In this document: piece after piece, positions 1-8,537 of the stretch | Layout of the letters: every line of letters begins with the position of its first letter | Numbering within the stretch: the stretch's first letter is position 1 | NCBI GenBank assembly: GCA_017990865.1 | Contig: JAGNNB010000006.1 | Location: 1-21,639 of the forward strand | Source of the DNA: Lysobacteraceae bacterium | Lineage (GTDB): Bacteria > Pseudomonadota > Gammaproteobacteria > Xanthomonadales > Xanthomonadaceae | Length of the DNA: 21,639 nt | Direction of reading: 5' to 3' | The notes under the pieces: generated by a model | Told to the model about the DNA's origin: nothing | Database searches by the model: none | Seen by the model: the letters and a program-made list of their open reading frames with translations, nothing else | Program-made: the position numbers and the translations under genes

Positions 1-2
1 AT

Positions 3-917
3 CTCGTGGTGTGTTGGGGCGGGCACTCGATCAATCGCGAGGAATATCTCTACACGAAGCAAGTCGGCTACGACCTCGGTCTGCGCGGTTTGGATATCTG
101 CACGGGTTGCGGCCCGGGCGCGATGAAGGGGCCGATGAAGGGCGCGACGATCGCGCACGCCAAACAGCGTCACCGCCGCATGCGTTACATCGGCATCACC
201 GAGCCCGGCATCATCGCCGCGGAATCGCCGAACCCGATCGTCAATCACTTGGTGATCATGCCGGACATCGAGAAACGCCTCGAGGCCTTCGTGCGCATGG
301 GCCACGGCATCATCGTGTTTCCGGGCGGCGTGGGCACGGCGGAAGAGATTCTGTATTTGCTCGGCATTCTGCTGCGCGAGGAAAACGCGAAACTGCCGTT
401 CCCCTTCATTCTCACCGGCCCGACCAGCGCCGCGCCGTATTTCGAACAGATCGACAAGTTCATTCGTCTGACGCTCGGCGACGATGCGGCCTCGCGTTAC
501 GAAATCATCGTCGCCGACCCGGACAAGGTCGCCAAGCGCATGGCCGCCGGTATCCGCAAAGTGCGCGAATACCGCATCGCCGAGAAAGACTCGTTCTTCT
601 TCAATTGGTCGCTGGAAATTCCGCTCGCGTTCCAACAGCCCTTCATCCCGACCCACGAGGCGATGGCGGCGCTCGATCTGCATCACGGCCGCAAGCCGCA
701 CGAATTGGCGGCGGATCTGCGCCGCGCGTTTTCGGGCATCGTGGCCGGCAACGTGAAGGAAGACGGTTTGCGCCGGATCGAAGCGCATGGCCCATTCCGC
801 ATTTCCGGCGATCCTTCCATCATGCAGTCGCTCGACGCGTTGTTGCGCGCGTTCGTCGAGCAGCGGCGGATGAAGATTTCGGGCCAATATCGACCCTGCT
901 ACGAAGTCGTGGCCTGA
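3..917 (+). CDS. ppnN: Nucleotide 5'-monophosphate nucleosidase PpnN, C-terminal part (5' end outside window)
   Basis: PpnN is a cytoplasmic LOG-family enzyme that cleaves purine and pyrimidine nucleoside 5'-monophosphates into base and ribose 5-phosphate; in E. coli it binds (p)ppGpp. The reading frame is already open at base 3, so the N-terminus, roughly 150 of about 454 residues, lies upstream. Visible family signatures are a glycine-rich CGPGAMKGPMKGA stretch near the start, the conserved TEPGIIAAE and MPDIEKRLEAFVR blocks, and the LOG phosphate-binding motif PGGVGTAEE. The C-terminal PpnN domain is intact, with FNWSLEI, DLRRAFSGIVAGNVKE and an ending PCYE. These blocks align from memory almost without gaps to E. 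coli PpnN (YgdH). It ends 52 bases before the convergent kinase stop. Nothing looks broken. Confidence 0.95.
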   Translation, partial: LVVCWGGHSINREEYLYTKQVGYDLGLRGLDICTGCGPGAMKGPMKGATIAHAKQRHRRMRYIGITEPGIIAAESPNPIVNHLVIMPDIEKRLEAFVRMGHGIIVFPGGVGTAEEILYLLGILLREENAKLPFPFILTGPTSAAPYFEQIDKFIRLTLGDDAASRYEIIVADPDKVAKRMAAGIRKVREYRIAEKDSFFFNWSLEIPLAFQQPFIPTHEAMAALDLHHGRKPHELAADLRRAFSGIVAGNVKEDGLRRIEAHGPFRISGDPSIMQSLDALLRAFVEQRRMKISGQYRPCYEVVA

Positions 918-938
918 TCGCGCGTCGATTTCACCGCG

Positions 939-952
939 CCGCGGCATCGCGG
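939..952. other. Short GC hairpin between convergent ppnN and histidine kinase genes
   Basis: In the 52-base convergent gap, CCGCG (939-943) pairs with CGCGG (948-952) around a GCAT loop. There is no T-tract on either side, so it is at best a weak bidirectional transcription stop. Confidence 0.3.
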
Positions 953-969
953 CCGTGCGCGGGGGATGC

Positions 970-1992
970 TCACCCCGGCATCGGCAAGCGCACGATGGCG
1001 GTGAACACGCCGTCCGCCGCGCGCGCCTCGATACCGCCGCGGCCCTCGGTGAACGCTTCGATTTGCGCGGCCGACGCCGGTAGGCCGACGTTGTGGCCGC
1101 GCGCGGTCACGTCGCTATCGACCGGATAGGGGTTCTCGATCACGATCCGCACCTCGTCGTCGTCGGCGACGACGGCGATCGACACTTCGCCGCCGCCGGG
1201 GATGCGTTCGATGCCGTGCTTGATCGCGTTCTCCACCAACGGCTGGATCGACAGCGTCGGCACGCGAACGTCCGGCAGCGCATCGGGCAGCGTCCATCGC
1301 ATGCGCAGACGGTCGCGGAACCGCAGCGATTCGATTTCCAAATAACGGCGGATCAGCGCCAGTTCTTCTTCCAACGGAATTTCGCGCGGGCCGCCCAACG
1401 CGGCGCGAAACAGATCGGCCAGATCCAGCAGCAGGCGCTCGGCTTCGTCCGGCCGCAAATGCACCAAAGCGGCGCCGGTGTTGAGCGTGTTGAACAGAAA
1501 ATGCGGGCGCACTCGCGCTTGCAACGCGCTGAGTTCGGCTTGTTTGGCGCGTACGGCGAGTTGGCGCGCGTTCCAATGGTTCTGGAAGGCCGCCAGTCCC
1601 AGCCAACCCACCACCAGCGCGATCCCCACACTGCGCAGCAGGATGTCGCCGCGCTCGACCGACCATCCGCCGGACATGCCGACCGTCCACCAAAACAGAT
1701 GCACCACCGCCAGCGCGACGAACACCAGCATGCCCAGGGCGACGTAGGCGACCGTCTGCGGCCGCCGCCGCCGCAGAGTCCGACGCAGCACATACAGACC
1801 GCCCAGCGTGAGCAAGGCGATCCACTGCACCAGCAACGAGAGCAAACCGAATCGAACCCAGCGCCCTTGCGGCTCGTCGGACGCCAGCGTCAACACCGTC
1901 GCGAGGCCCTCGCCCGCGAGCAGCACCCAAATGATCACGCGCCCCTGCCAAAGGCTGTCGAGCGGCGTGTGCGGGAGGGGCGAAGAGGCCAT
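970..1992 (-). CDS. LytS/AlgZ-type sensor histidine kinase (orphan, four TM segments)
   Basis: This 340-residue membrane kinase belongs to the His_kinase (LytS/YehU/AlgZ) class. About four hydrophobic segments in the first ~150 residues (around IIWVLLAGEGLATVL, LLSLLVQWIALLTLGG, VAYVALGMLVFVALAVV and SVGIALVVGWLGLAAF) form the sensor. The phosphoacceptor box follows, RPHFLFNTLN with His164, then the ATP-binding N-box VENAIKHG with Asn255 and a weak glycine box near NVGLPAS. I chose the ATG at 1992 because the membrane region begins soon after it; an upstream in-frame extension to 2148 would be basic, low-complexity and would overlap the fimU start. The class normally pairs with a LytTR regulator such as AlgR, but none is adjacent: downstream is convergent ppnN and upstream is the divergent minor-pilin operon. 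In Pseudomonas aeruginosa AlgZ(FimS)/AlgR controls that operon, so a role in pilus regulation is inferred. Confidence 0.85.
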   Translation of the reverse strand: MASSPLPHTPLDSLWQGRVIIWVLLAGEGLATVLTLASDEPQGRWVRFGLLSLLVQWIALLTLGGLYVLRRTLRRRRPQTVAYVALGMLVFVALAVVHLFWWTVGMSGGWSVERGDILLRSVGIALVVGWLGLAAFQNHWNARQLAVRAKQAELSALQARVRPHFLFNTLNTGAALVHLRPDEAERLLLDLADLFRAALGGPREIPLEEELALIRRYLEIESLRFRDRLRMRWTLPDALPDVRVPTLSIQPLVENAIKHGIERIPGGGEVSIAVVADDDEVRIVIENPYPVDSDVTARGHNVGLPASAAQIEAFTEGRGGIEARAADGVFTAIVRLPMPG

Positions 1993-2009
1993 GCGACGCT
2001 CGGGATGGG

Positions 2010-2025
2010 GGGCATCATCATGCCC
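2010..2025. promoter_or_regulatory. Perfect inverted repeat in the divergent kinase/pilin intergenic region
   Basis: GGGCAT (2010-2015), loop CATC, ATGCCC (2020-2025). It lies 18 bases upstream of the histidine kinase start codon and about 120 bases upstream of the pilin operon start. It could be an operator or a leader hairpin. Six base pairs could also arise by chance. Confidence 0.3.
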
Positions 2026-2091
2026 TGCGGGACGTCTTCGGGGCAGGGGGTGCCGCTTATGCGTCTGCGCCGGCCGCCCATCGGCCATGCG

Positions 2092-2121
2092 CTGGTGCCC
2101 TCGCGAACCCCCGCCTATGCT
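2092..2121 (+). promoter_or_regulatory. Possible sigma-70 promoter of the minor-pilin operon
   Basis: A TATGCT hexamer (2116-2121) sits 25 bases upstream of the fimU ATG, with CTGGTG (2092-2097) 18 bases before it. The -10 match is fair and the -35 match poor, so activator dependence would be expected. No clear AlgR-type box was seen. Confidence 0.3.
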
Positions 2122-2146
2122 GGCCGCCATCGATAAGGGAGCCGAC

Positions 2147-2779
2147 ATGCGATCTCATTACGAACGCTTCAGCGACTGCCGCTACAGCGACCGCCGCCGC
2201 CGCGAAGGGCGGTATGCCATCGCGAACCGCGCCGGAGGCTTCAGCATCGTCGAACTGGTCGTCGTGCTGGTCGTGATGTCGATCCTGACCGCGATCGCCT
2301 TGCCGCAAATCACCGCCGTCGTGAACGCCAGCCGCATCACCGGCAACGCCAACGAAATCCTCGGCGGCCTGCAATTGGCCCGCGCCGAAGCCGTGCGCGC
2401 CAATCGCCGCGTGATTTTCTGTTCCAGCACCGCTGGGGCGGCTTGCAACGGCGGCAGTCCCTGGCCGGGCTGGGCCGTCTTCAACGACCGCAACAACAAC
2501 AATGTCCCCGATGCCGGCGAACTGGTCCGCTTCGGCAACATCGAGGCGCCGATGCTGGCGGTCTCCACCAATATGCCGAACAACCGCGTGATCTTCCGCT
2601 CCGACGGCCTGGCCTATCGGAACAACACCAACGACCTCCTCGCCGGCACCCTGCGCGTTTGCATGCCGACCGCCACCCCTCTGCAGAACGCCCGCGACAT
2701 CCGCGTCGCGGCCGGCGGCCGCGCGACGATCAACGGTGCCGTCGCGGCGACCATCGCTTGCACACCTTCGGCGAACTGA
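2147..2779 (+). CDS. fimU: Type IV pilus minor pilin, GspH/FimT (FimU) family
   Basis: First gene of the minor-pilin operon; 210 residues. The protein is a pseudopilin of the GspH/FimT family, part of the complex that primes pilus assembly at the inner membrane. A long basic leader of 31 residues ends at the prepilin-peptidase site G31|F32, followed by FSIVELVVVLVVMSILTAI with the conserved Glu at mature position 5. A globular domain follows with the family's LQLARAEAVRANRRV helix block and cysteines typical of secreted pilins. The ATG at 2147 is preceded by AAGGGA (2135-2140) at a 6-base spacing, which fixes the start. By its position ahead of pilVWX-pilY1-pilE it corresponds to P. aeruginosa fimU; annotation pipelines often call it fimT. 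Its C-terminus has GRAT rather than the GRxR DNA-binding motif seen in the pseudopilin at 9486-10103. Confidence 0.9.
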   Translation: MRSHYERFSDCRYSDRRRREGRYAIANRAGGFSIVELVVVLVVMSILTAIALPQITAVVNASRITGNANEILGGLQLARAEAVRANRRVIFCSSTAGAACNGGSPWPGWAVFNDRNNNNVPDAGELVRFGNIEAPMLAVSTNMPNNRVIFRSDGLAYRNNTNDLLAGTLRVCMPTATPLQNARDIRVAAGGRATINGAVAATIACTPSAN

Positions 2780-2781
2780 CG

Positions 2782-3273
2782 ATGACACATCCGAGCACTA
2801 AAACTTTCGGTCGTTCACACCGCGCGATGCCGCATCGCGCTCTTCGTTCGCGTCGCGCCCAACGCGGCGTCGGCATGGTCGAAGTGTTGGTGGCAGTGTT
2901 GATCTTGGCGATCGGCTTGCTCGGCATCGCCGCGCTGCAAGCCACCGCGCTGAAGAACAGCTTGAGCGCGATGGAACGCAGCCAGGGCGTCGTGCACGCC
3001 TACGCGATCCTCGATTCGATGCGCGCCAATCCGGCCGCGGCCCGCGCCGGCGACTACAACCTCGGCATGACCTGCGCGCCGCCCGCCGCCGGCACCCTGG
3101 CCGAGAACGATCGACGTAATTGGATCGCGATCATGCAGCGCGATCTCGGCGCCAGCGCTTGCGGTTCGATCAATTGCGTCGTCGATGCCTGCACGGTCGT
3201 CGTGCAATGGGACGATACCCGCGCGACAGGCGGCATCGTCAACCAAAGCTTCACCACCACTTCCCGCATCTGA
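2782..3273 (+). CDS. pilV: Type IV pilus minor pilin PilV
   Basis: A 163-residue minor pilin of the PilV family, needed with PilW, PilX and FimU to initiate pili and display PilY1. The prepilin site is G29|V30, followed by VGMVEVLVAVLILAIGLLGIAALQ with Glu at mature position 5; the GMVEVLVA...GLLGIAALQ core and the later ALKNSLSAMERSQ block are PilV hallmarks. The ATG at 2782 starts two bases after the fimU stop, consistent with translational coupling; no good Shine-Dalgarno is visible. A second in-frame ATG at 2827 would shorten the leader and cannot be excluded. Several Cys residues in the C-terminal half (TCAPP, SACGSINCVVDAC) suggest disulfides in the periplasm. Confidence 0.9.
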   Translation: MTHPSTKTFGRSHRAMPHRALRSRRAQRGVGMVEVLVAVLILAIGLLGIAALQATALKNSLSAMERSQGVVHAYAILDSMRANPAAARAGDYNLGMTCAPPAAGTLAENDRRNWIAIMQRDLGASACGSINCVVDACTVVVQWDDTRATGGIVNQSFTTTSRI

Positions 3274-3283
3274 GTCCGGTCGA

Positions 3284-4306
3284 ATGAGTACGCATCGCCA
3301 CTATCCGCGTCGCTTCCAGACCCGCTCGCGCATCCGCGGCATGAGTTTGGTCGAGTTGATGATTTCCATGGTGATCGGCATGGTCGTCGTCGCCAGCGCC
3401 AGCGCCATCTTCATTTCCAACCGTCAAACCTACCGCGCGACCGAGTCGATGGCGCGCCTGCAGGAAGGGGGCCGCGTTTCGTTCGAAATGATGTCGCGCG
3501 ATATCCGTCAGGCGGCGGGCAACCCCTGCGCGCAAGACCTGCCGGCGGCCAACGTCTTGAACAACGCCGCAGCCAACTGGTGGAGCAATTGGACCAACGC
3601 CATCATCGGTTACGAAGAAAACGACGGCGGCGCGTTCCCGTTCGCGGCCGGCATCGGGGGTCGCGTCAACGGCACCGATGCCATCGAACTCAAATCCGCC
3701 GACAACATCAGCGGTGTGACCGTCGTCAACCACAACGCCGTCGCCGCATCATTCGAGGTCAATACGCCGAATCACCCGCTGGACGATGGCGACATTATCT
3801 TGGTCTGCGATTTCCTGCAGTCGACGGTATTGCAGGTCACCAACGCGTCGCCCGGCGTCAACCCCACCATCGTTCACAACGACGGTGCCGGCGCACCCGG
3901 CAATTGCTCGAAAGGCCTCGGTTTTCCAACGAATTGCGGCCCTGGGGTCGGCACGCCCCACACCTACGGCCCGGGCTCGACCATCGTCAAAGTACAGGCG
4001 TCCCGTTGGTACATCGGCAATAACGAGACCGGCGGTCGATCGTTGTTCCGCACAGTACTGACCAACGTCGGCGGCGCCGCGACCAGAAACGAAGAGATCG
4101 TCGGCGGCGTGAACGACATGCGTCTGCAATATCTTCAGCGCAATACCGGCAATTACGTCGATGCAGCCGCCGTCGGCAATTGGGGCAATGTCGTGGCCGT
4201 TCGCGTGTTGTTGACGATGGCCGGCGGCGATCGCATCGGCACCGACGGCAACCCCATCCAGCGCAATCTCGCGCATACCGTCACTTTGCGGAATCGCATG
4301 CAATGA
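3284..4306 (+). CDS. pilW: Type IV pilus minor pilin PilW
   Basis: A 340-residue PilW-type minor pilin. The leader (19 residues) ends RIRG|MSLVE, with Glu at mature position 5 and the hydrophobic helix LMISMVIGMVVVASASAIF. The block SMARLQEGGRVSFEMMSRDIRQAG-like (SMARLQEGGRVSFEMM, then SRDIRQAAGNPC) is characteristic of PilW. The large C-terminal domain contains the usual GND/VNDMRLQY-type segment near residues 285-300 (GGVNDMRLQYLQRN) and ends with the ...AHTVTLRNR stretch common in the family. It starts 10 bases after pilV and its stop overlaps the pilX start as ATGA (4303-4306), so the genes are translationally coupled. Confidence 0.92.
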   Translation: MSTHRHYPRRFQTRSRIRGMSLVELMISMVIGMVVVASASAIFISNRQTYRATESMARLQEGGRVSFEMMSRDIRQAAGNPCAQDLPAANVLNNAAANWWSNWTNAIIGYEENDGGAFPFAAGIGGRVNGTDAIELKSADNISGVTVVNHNAVAASFEVNTPNHPLDDGDIILVCDFLQSTVLQVTNASPGVNPTIVHNDGAGAPGNCSKGLGFPTNCGPGVGTPHTYGPGSTIVKVQASRWYIGNNETGGRSLFRTVLTNVGGAATRNEEIVGGVNDMRLQYLQRNTGNYVDAAAVGNWGNVVAVRVLLTMAGGDRIGTDGNPIQRNLAHTVTLRNRMQ

Positions 4307-4884
4307 GCAGATTCTCCTCTCTCGCCGCACGCGCGGCCTTCGGTCGCTCGCCTCGCCTCCAACGCGGCGCCACGCTCGTCGTCGTCTTGGTCTTGCTGTT
4401 GCTGATGACGCTGTTGGGGCTGGCAAGCCTGCGCGGCACGCTGCTCGAAGAGCGCATGACCTCGAACCTGCTCGATCGCAGCGTCGGTTTCCAGAACGCC
4501 GAGGCCGCGTTGCGCGAAGCCGAGGCGCTCGTCTCCGGTGCCATTGTGGTGCCCGCTGCCGGCTGCAACGCTCTAGGCATCTGCGCGACGCCGGCCGCCG
4601 CCAACCAGGAGCGCTGGCTCGACGCCGGGTTCGCGGGTTGGCGCACCAGCCCGAATATTTCCGCCGCCGATCCGGCGAATCGCCCGCAATACATCGTCGA
4701 GTACATGGGCGAGTTCCCCGACATTCTCGCCAATCAGCTCAACCGTAGCGCCAACGAAGCGCAATACGGCGGTCAGGGCGGTATCCAACTACGACGTTTC
4801 TACCGAGTCACCGCGCGTAGCCGCGACCCGGGCGCCAACGATCGTTCCTTCGTCGTTCTGCAATCTTCCGTTGCGGTGAGGTAA
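4303..4884 (+). CDS. pilX: Type IV pilus minor pilin PilX
   Basis: A 193-residue protein with the PilX N-terminal domain: QRG|ATLVVVLVLLLLMTLLGLASLR followed by EERMTSNLLDRSVGFQNAEAALREAE. The mature position 5 residue is Val rather than Glu, as is usual for PilX and its GspK-like counterparts, which sit at the pilus tip. The ATG overlaps the pilW stop (ATGA). In the known pathway PilX works with FimU, PilV and PilW in the priming complex under PilY1. The C-terminal half contains a Cys pair (GCNALGIC) likely bonded in the periplasm, and ends with the RFYRVTARS strand found in the family. Confidence 0.9.
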   Translation: MSRFSSLAARAAFGRSPRLQRGATLVVVLVLLLLMTLLGLASLRGTLLEERMTSNLLDRSVGFQNAEAALREAEALVSGAIVVPAAGCNALGICATPAAANQERWLDAGFAGWRTSPNISAADPANRPQYIVEYMGEFPDILANQLNRSANEAQYGGQGGIQLRRFYRVTARSRDPGANDRSFVVLQSSVAVR

Positions 4885-4890
4885 TCGACC

Positions 4891-7800
4891 ATGTCTTCCT
4901 TCTCCTCGAATATCGCCTCTCGCACCGACGCTCGCCGTCATCCGCTGCTGATGCGCTTGCATCGCACGATCATGGGTTGCGCCGCAGTGTCCATCGGCCT
5001 GTTGGCCGGCTTGTCCTCGCTGCCGGCGCGCTCGGCCGTGAACATCCCGCAGTCGCCTTTGTCGCTGGGCACGCCGGTGCCGGGCAATCTCGTGCTGACG
5101 CCGTCGGTGGAATTCCCGACCGTCTACAGTCAGGCGAACCTCGGCGGTTTCAACGCCGCGCGTAACTACATCGGTTACTTCGATGCGCGCCTGTGCTACG
5201 CCTATCGCTACGACGTCCTCGAGGCGAACCGGTATTTCTATCCCGTGGCGACCACTGCGGACGGCCGCTGCCGGACGAACGGACATTGGAGCGGTAACTT
5301 TCTGTCCTGGGCGGTGACGCAAACGATCGACCCGTTCCGTTTGGTGCTGACCGGCGGTTATCGCGTCAGGGACACGCCGACCGAAACCTTGCTGGAAAAA
5401 GCGGTCAACTTCGGCGGCACCGGCAACTTCCCGAACAAATCGCTGAACAACGGCGGCGAGATCGACGACATGACGCCGTCGACGTTCAACGCGTTCAACA
5501 TGCGCATCGCCGGGCTCGGCAACAGAATGTATTTCACCCAGACCGGCAACGTAGGTGCGCCCGGCGGCGCGTTGACGGTCTACGACCCTGCGATCCATCC
5601 TTTGCGCGATCGCAATGGCGAGCGCGAGTTGGTGTACGAGGTGAGCGTCCGCGTCAAAGTCTGCGACCCGGGCGTGCGCGTCGAAGCCTTCTGCAAACAA
5701 TATTCCCAAGGGTGGAAACCCGAGGGCTTGATGCAGGAATACAGCAACCGGCTGACCTACAGCGTGTTCGGTTATTTGAACGACCACACGCTGCCGCGCG
5801 ATGGCGGCGCTTTGCGCGCGCGCCAAAAATTCATCGGCCCCAACACCTATTATCCCGGTAGCGCACCCGTCGCCAATGCGGCGCAGGAGTGGGATCCGGT
5901 CACCGGCGTCGCTATCCGCAACCCCAATCCTGCCGACTCGGCGGCGACCGGCGGCGGCGTCGTCGACAGCGGCGTGATGAATTACCTCAACAAATTCGGC
6001 CAGATGTCGACCGGCAGAACGCCGAAACAGTTCGACTCGGTCAGCGAGTTGTACTACGCGGGTCTGCGCTATTTGAAACATCAGGGCAATGTTCCCGAAT
6101 ACACCACGATGGCGCCCGCCAACATCTACGTGCTCGCGGACGGTTTTCCGGTCATCACCGATTGGGACGACCCGGTCCGCTATAGCTGCCAAACCAACGT
6201 GATTCTCGGCATCGGCGATACCAACACCTGGAACGACAAGAATCTGCCCGGCAGCACTTTCCTCAACGGCGAACCCGCCATGCCGGCGACCATCGCGGCG
6301 GACAATACCGTGAACGTGATGACGAGGATGCAGCAGATCTTCAATATGGAAGGCTTCGGTGCGTTGGCCAATCCGTTCCAGGGCCGCGAAAATTCAGGTT
6401 TCATCGCGGCCCTCGCGTACGACGCGCATACCCGCGACGTTCGCCCGGATCTCGCCGGCAGGCAAACCGTATCGACGCACTGGGTCGACGTCGTCGAGTT
6501 CAGCGACTTGAAGGGCAGGCGGACCAATCAATATTGGTTGGCGGGCAAATACGGCGGCTTCAACGTGCCCGTCGGCTTCGATCCCGACGTCAACGCCGCG
6601 ACGCCGTTGGACCAGGCGTGGTGGCATACCACAGGCGAATACCTCACCGCCGGCATCGGATATCCGCGCGCCGACAATTTCTATGTCGCGTCCGAAGCCG
6701 ACAAGATGGTCGCGAGTCTTCGCCGCGCGTTTCAGAACATCGTGCAGGAAGCCACCGCTTCGGGCAGCTCGCTGTCCGCCAACAGCACCGTACTGCGCAA
6801 CGGCACCAAAATCTACCAAGCACAGTACGTGACCGGGCGCTGGAGCGGCGACATCATCGCGTACAACGTCGACCCGGTGACCGGCACGCTCACTCAGGAT
6901 TGGCGCGCCTCCTCGAACTTGCCGGCATGGGCTTCGCGCAAGATTTTCGTCAACAGCAGCGGGTATCGCCCGTTCACTTACGGCAACCTCAACGCCACGC
7001 ACGCCACGGCGCTGGACTCGCAGCAAGTCGTCGACTATCTGCGCGGCGATCGTAGCAACGAAACGCCGAACGGCCTGCTGCTGCGCTCGCGCGTCAGCCT
7101 GATCGGCGATATCGTCGATTCGCAGCCGATCTACGTCGGCGCGCCGAATGCGACCCTGTACACGGGCAAACTCTTCAACGGCGCCAGCGCTCATGCGGCT
7201 TACGCTGCGGCGCAGAACGCGCGTCGCTCCGTCGTCTATGTCGGCGCCAACGATGGCATGCTGCACGGCTTCGATGCTACGACGGGCGCAGAGACCTATG
7301 CGTTCGTGCCGTCGGCGGCGATCGCCAATTTGCGCGATTACAGCGACCCGGATTACATCCATCGCTATTACGTCGACGGCGAAATCACCATCGCCGACGC
7401 CTATTTCGGCGGACGCTGGCGTTCGGTGTTGGTGGGCACGATGGGTCGCGGCGGGCGCGGCGTCTATGCGCTCGATGTCACCGACCCGGACGACGTGAAA
7501 TTCCTGTGGGAGAAAACCTCCTCCGACGTTTCCGCCATCGGCAACGTGATCGGCAAGCCGATCATCGCCCAAGTGGCCAACGGCGATTGGCGCGTGTTCG
7601 TCGGCAACGGACCGAACGGCAACGGCGATCGCGCGCAGTTGATCATGTTCGATCTGGACGATGGCGACGATGTCGTGGTCGATACCGGCGAAGGCAACGA
7701 CAACGGCATGTTCGGCGTCAACGCATGGGCCAGCGGCCTCAGCGAATTCGTCGATACGATCTATGCCGGCGATCTGCGCGGCAATATGTGGAAGATCAAA

Positions 7801-8532
7801 GACCTGGACGGCTCGCCGTCGGTCCAGCGCTTCTTCAACGCCAACAGCGGTGGCATCGTGCGTCCGATCACGGTCACGCCGACGGTCGCGGTCAACCCGA
7901 CCACGGCAGAGACGTGGGTGATGTTCGGCACCGGCAGTTATCTGACCTTGGCCGATCAAACCAATCGCGATCTGCAGCAATGGTTCGGTTTGGTCGACCG
8001 CGGTAGCGCCATCGCCGATCGTAGCGGCTTGGAGCAGGTCGATATCCTCGAGGAAGGCCTCTCCGGCGGTAATCTGGTGCGCACCATCGAAACCAACGCG
8101 GCAGCGGGCGCCGACGGTTGGTACATCGACTTGATCAAGCCGGGCGCCAGCGATACGGGCGAACGGATGGTCGTGCCGAACATCTTCCGCGGTGGCGCGC
8201 TGATCGGTGTAACCCGAATTCCCGATAGCAACAGCGACCCCTGCAACGCGAGCGGAGCGACCGGCTTCATCATGGCGATCAATCCCTTCACCGGCGGTCG
8301 ATTGGATACGCCTCCGTTCGATATCAACGGCGACGGCAACTTCGATTCGAACGATGGCCTCAACGGCACACCGGGCGCCGGCTTCGGCTTGGATGCGGGT
8401 ACCTACAGTCCGTTGCTCATCAGCGACCGCTTCTATTTGAACGACCAAAACGCGAACATCACGCAGGGACGCGTGCCCTTCGGTACGCAACCGCCGATCC
8501 GCGTGTCTTGGCGCGAAATCATCAGGAACTGA
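4891..8532 (+). CDS. pilY1: Type IV pilus tip adhesin/assembly factor PilY1 (SVEFPT subclass)
   Basis: 1213 residues. A basic N-terminus and hydrophobic core (CAAVSIGLLAGLSSL) form a signal peptide, probable cleavage after A49 (ARSA). PilY1 is exported, rides on the minor-pilin complex and acts in adhesion and in balancing pilus extension and retraction. N-terminal family blocks are CYAYRYD and SGNFLSWAVTQTIDPFRLVLTGG. Where von Willebrand A-type PilY1 proteins have the metal-site DxSGS, this one reads LVLTPSVEFPT (residues 67-77), so the canonical metal site is absent, although a degenerate LADGFP (415-420) remains. The C-terminal beta-propeller shows GANDGMLHGFDATTG (from residue 785) and GRGGRGVYALDVT. 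Near the end DINGDGNFDSND (1144-1155) is a calcium-loop-like motif. GGTGAGG at 4875-4881 serves as ribosome binding site, 9 bases before the ATG; pilX ends 6 bases upstream. Confidence 0.93.
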   Translation: MSSFSSNIASRTDARRHPLLMRLHRTIMGCAAVSIGLLAGLSSLPARSAVNIPQSPLSLGTPVPGNLVLTPSVEFPTVYSQANLGGFNAARNYIGYFDARLCYAYRYDVLEANRYFYPVATTADGRCRTNGHWSGNFLSWAVTQTIDPFRLVLTGGYRVRDTPTETLLEKAVNFGGTGNFPNKSLNNGGEIDDMTPSTFNAFNMRIAGLGNRMYFTQTGNVGAPGGALTVYDPAIHPLRDRNGERELVYEVSVRVKVCDPGVRVEAFCKQYSQGWKPEGLMQEYSNRLTYSVFGYLNDHTLPRDGGALRARQKFIGPNTYYPGSAPVANAAQEWDPVTGVAIRNPNPADSAATGGGVVDSGVMNYLNKFGQMSTGRTPKQFDSVSELYYAGLRYLKHQGNVPEYTTMAPANIYVLADGFPVITDWDDPVRYSCQTNVILGIGDTNTWNDKNLPGSTFLNGEPAMPATIAADNTVNVMTRMQQIFNMEGFGALANPFQGRENSGFIAALAYDAHTRDVRPDLAGRQTVSTHWVDVVEFSDLKGRRTNQYWLAGKYGGFNVPVGFDPDVNAATPLDQAWWHTTGEYLTAGIGYPRADNFYVASEADKMVASLRRAFQNIVQEATASGSSLSANSTVLRNGTKIYQAQYVTGRWSGDIIAYNVDPVTGTLTQDWRASSNLPAWASRKIFVNSSGYRPFTYGNLNATHATALDSQQVVDYLRGDRSNETPNGLLLRSRVSLIGDIVDSQPIYVGAPNATLYTGKLFNGASAHAAYAAAQNARRSVVYVGANDGMLHGFDATTGAETYAFVPSAAIANLRDYSDPDYIHRYYVDGEITIADAYFGGRWRSVLVGTMGRGGRGVYALDVTDPDDVKFLWEKTSSDVSAIGNVIGKPIIAQVANGDWRVFVGNGPNGNGDRAQLIMFDLDDGDDVVVDTGEGNDNGMFGVNAWASGLSEFVDTIYAGDLRGNMWKIKDLDGSPSVQRFFNANSGGIVRPITVTPTVAVNPTTAETWVMFGTGSYLTLADQTNRDLQQWFGLVDRGSAIADRSGLEQVDILEEGLSGGNLVRTIETNAAAGADGWYIDLIKPGASDTGERMVVPNIFRGGALIGVTRIPDSNSDPCNASGATGFIMAINPFTGGRLDTPPFDINGDGNFDSNDGLNGTPGAGFGLDAGTYSPLLISDRFYLNDQNANITQGRVPFGTQPPIRVSWREIIRN

Positions 8533-8537
8533 CCTCT

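Noticed and set aside
4789..6192. Minus-strand ORF of 467 codons opposite the start of pilY1
   Set aside because: Antisense shadow with biased composition and no recognisable domain or ribosome binding site.
6394..8490. Long minus-strand ORF (698 codons) opposite pilY1
   Set aside because: It is a shadow frame of a high-GC gene: the composition is low-complexity Arg/Ala/Val/Asp-rich, no motifs are seen, and the plus-strand pilY1 domains are unmistakable.
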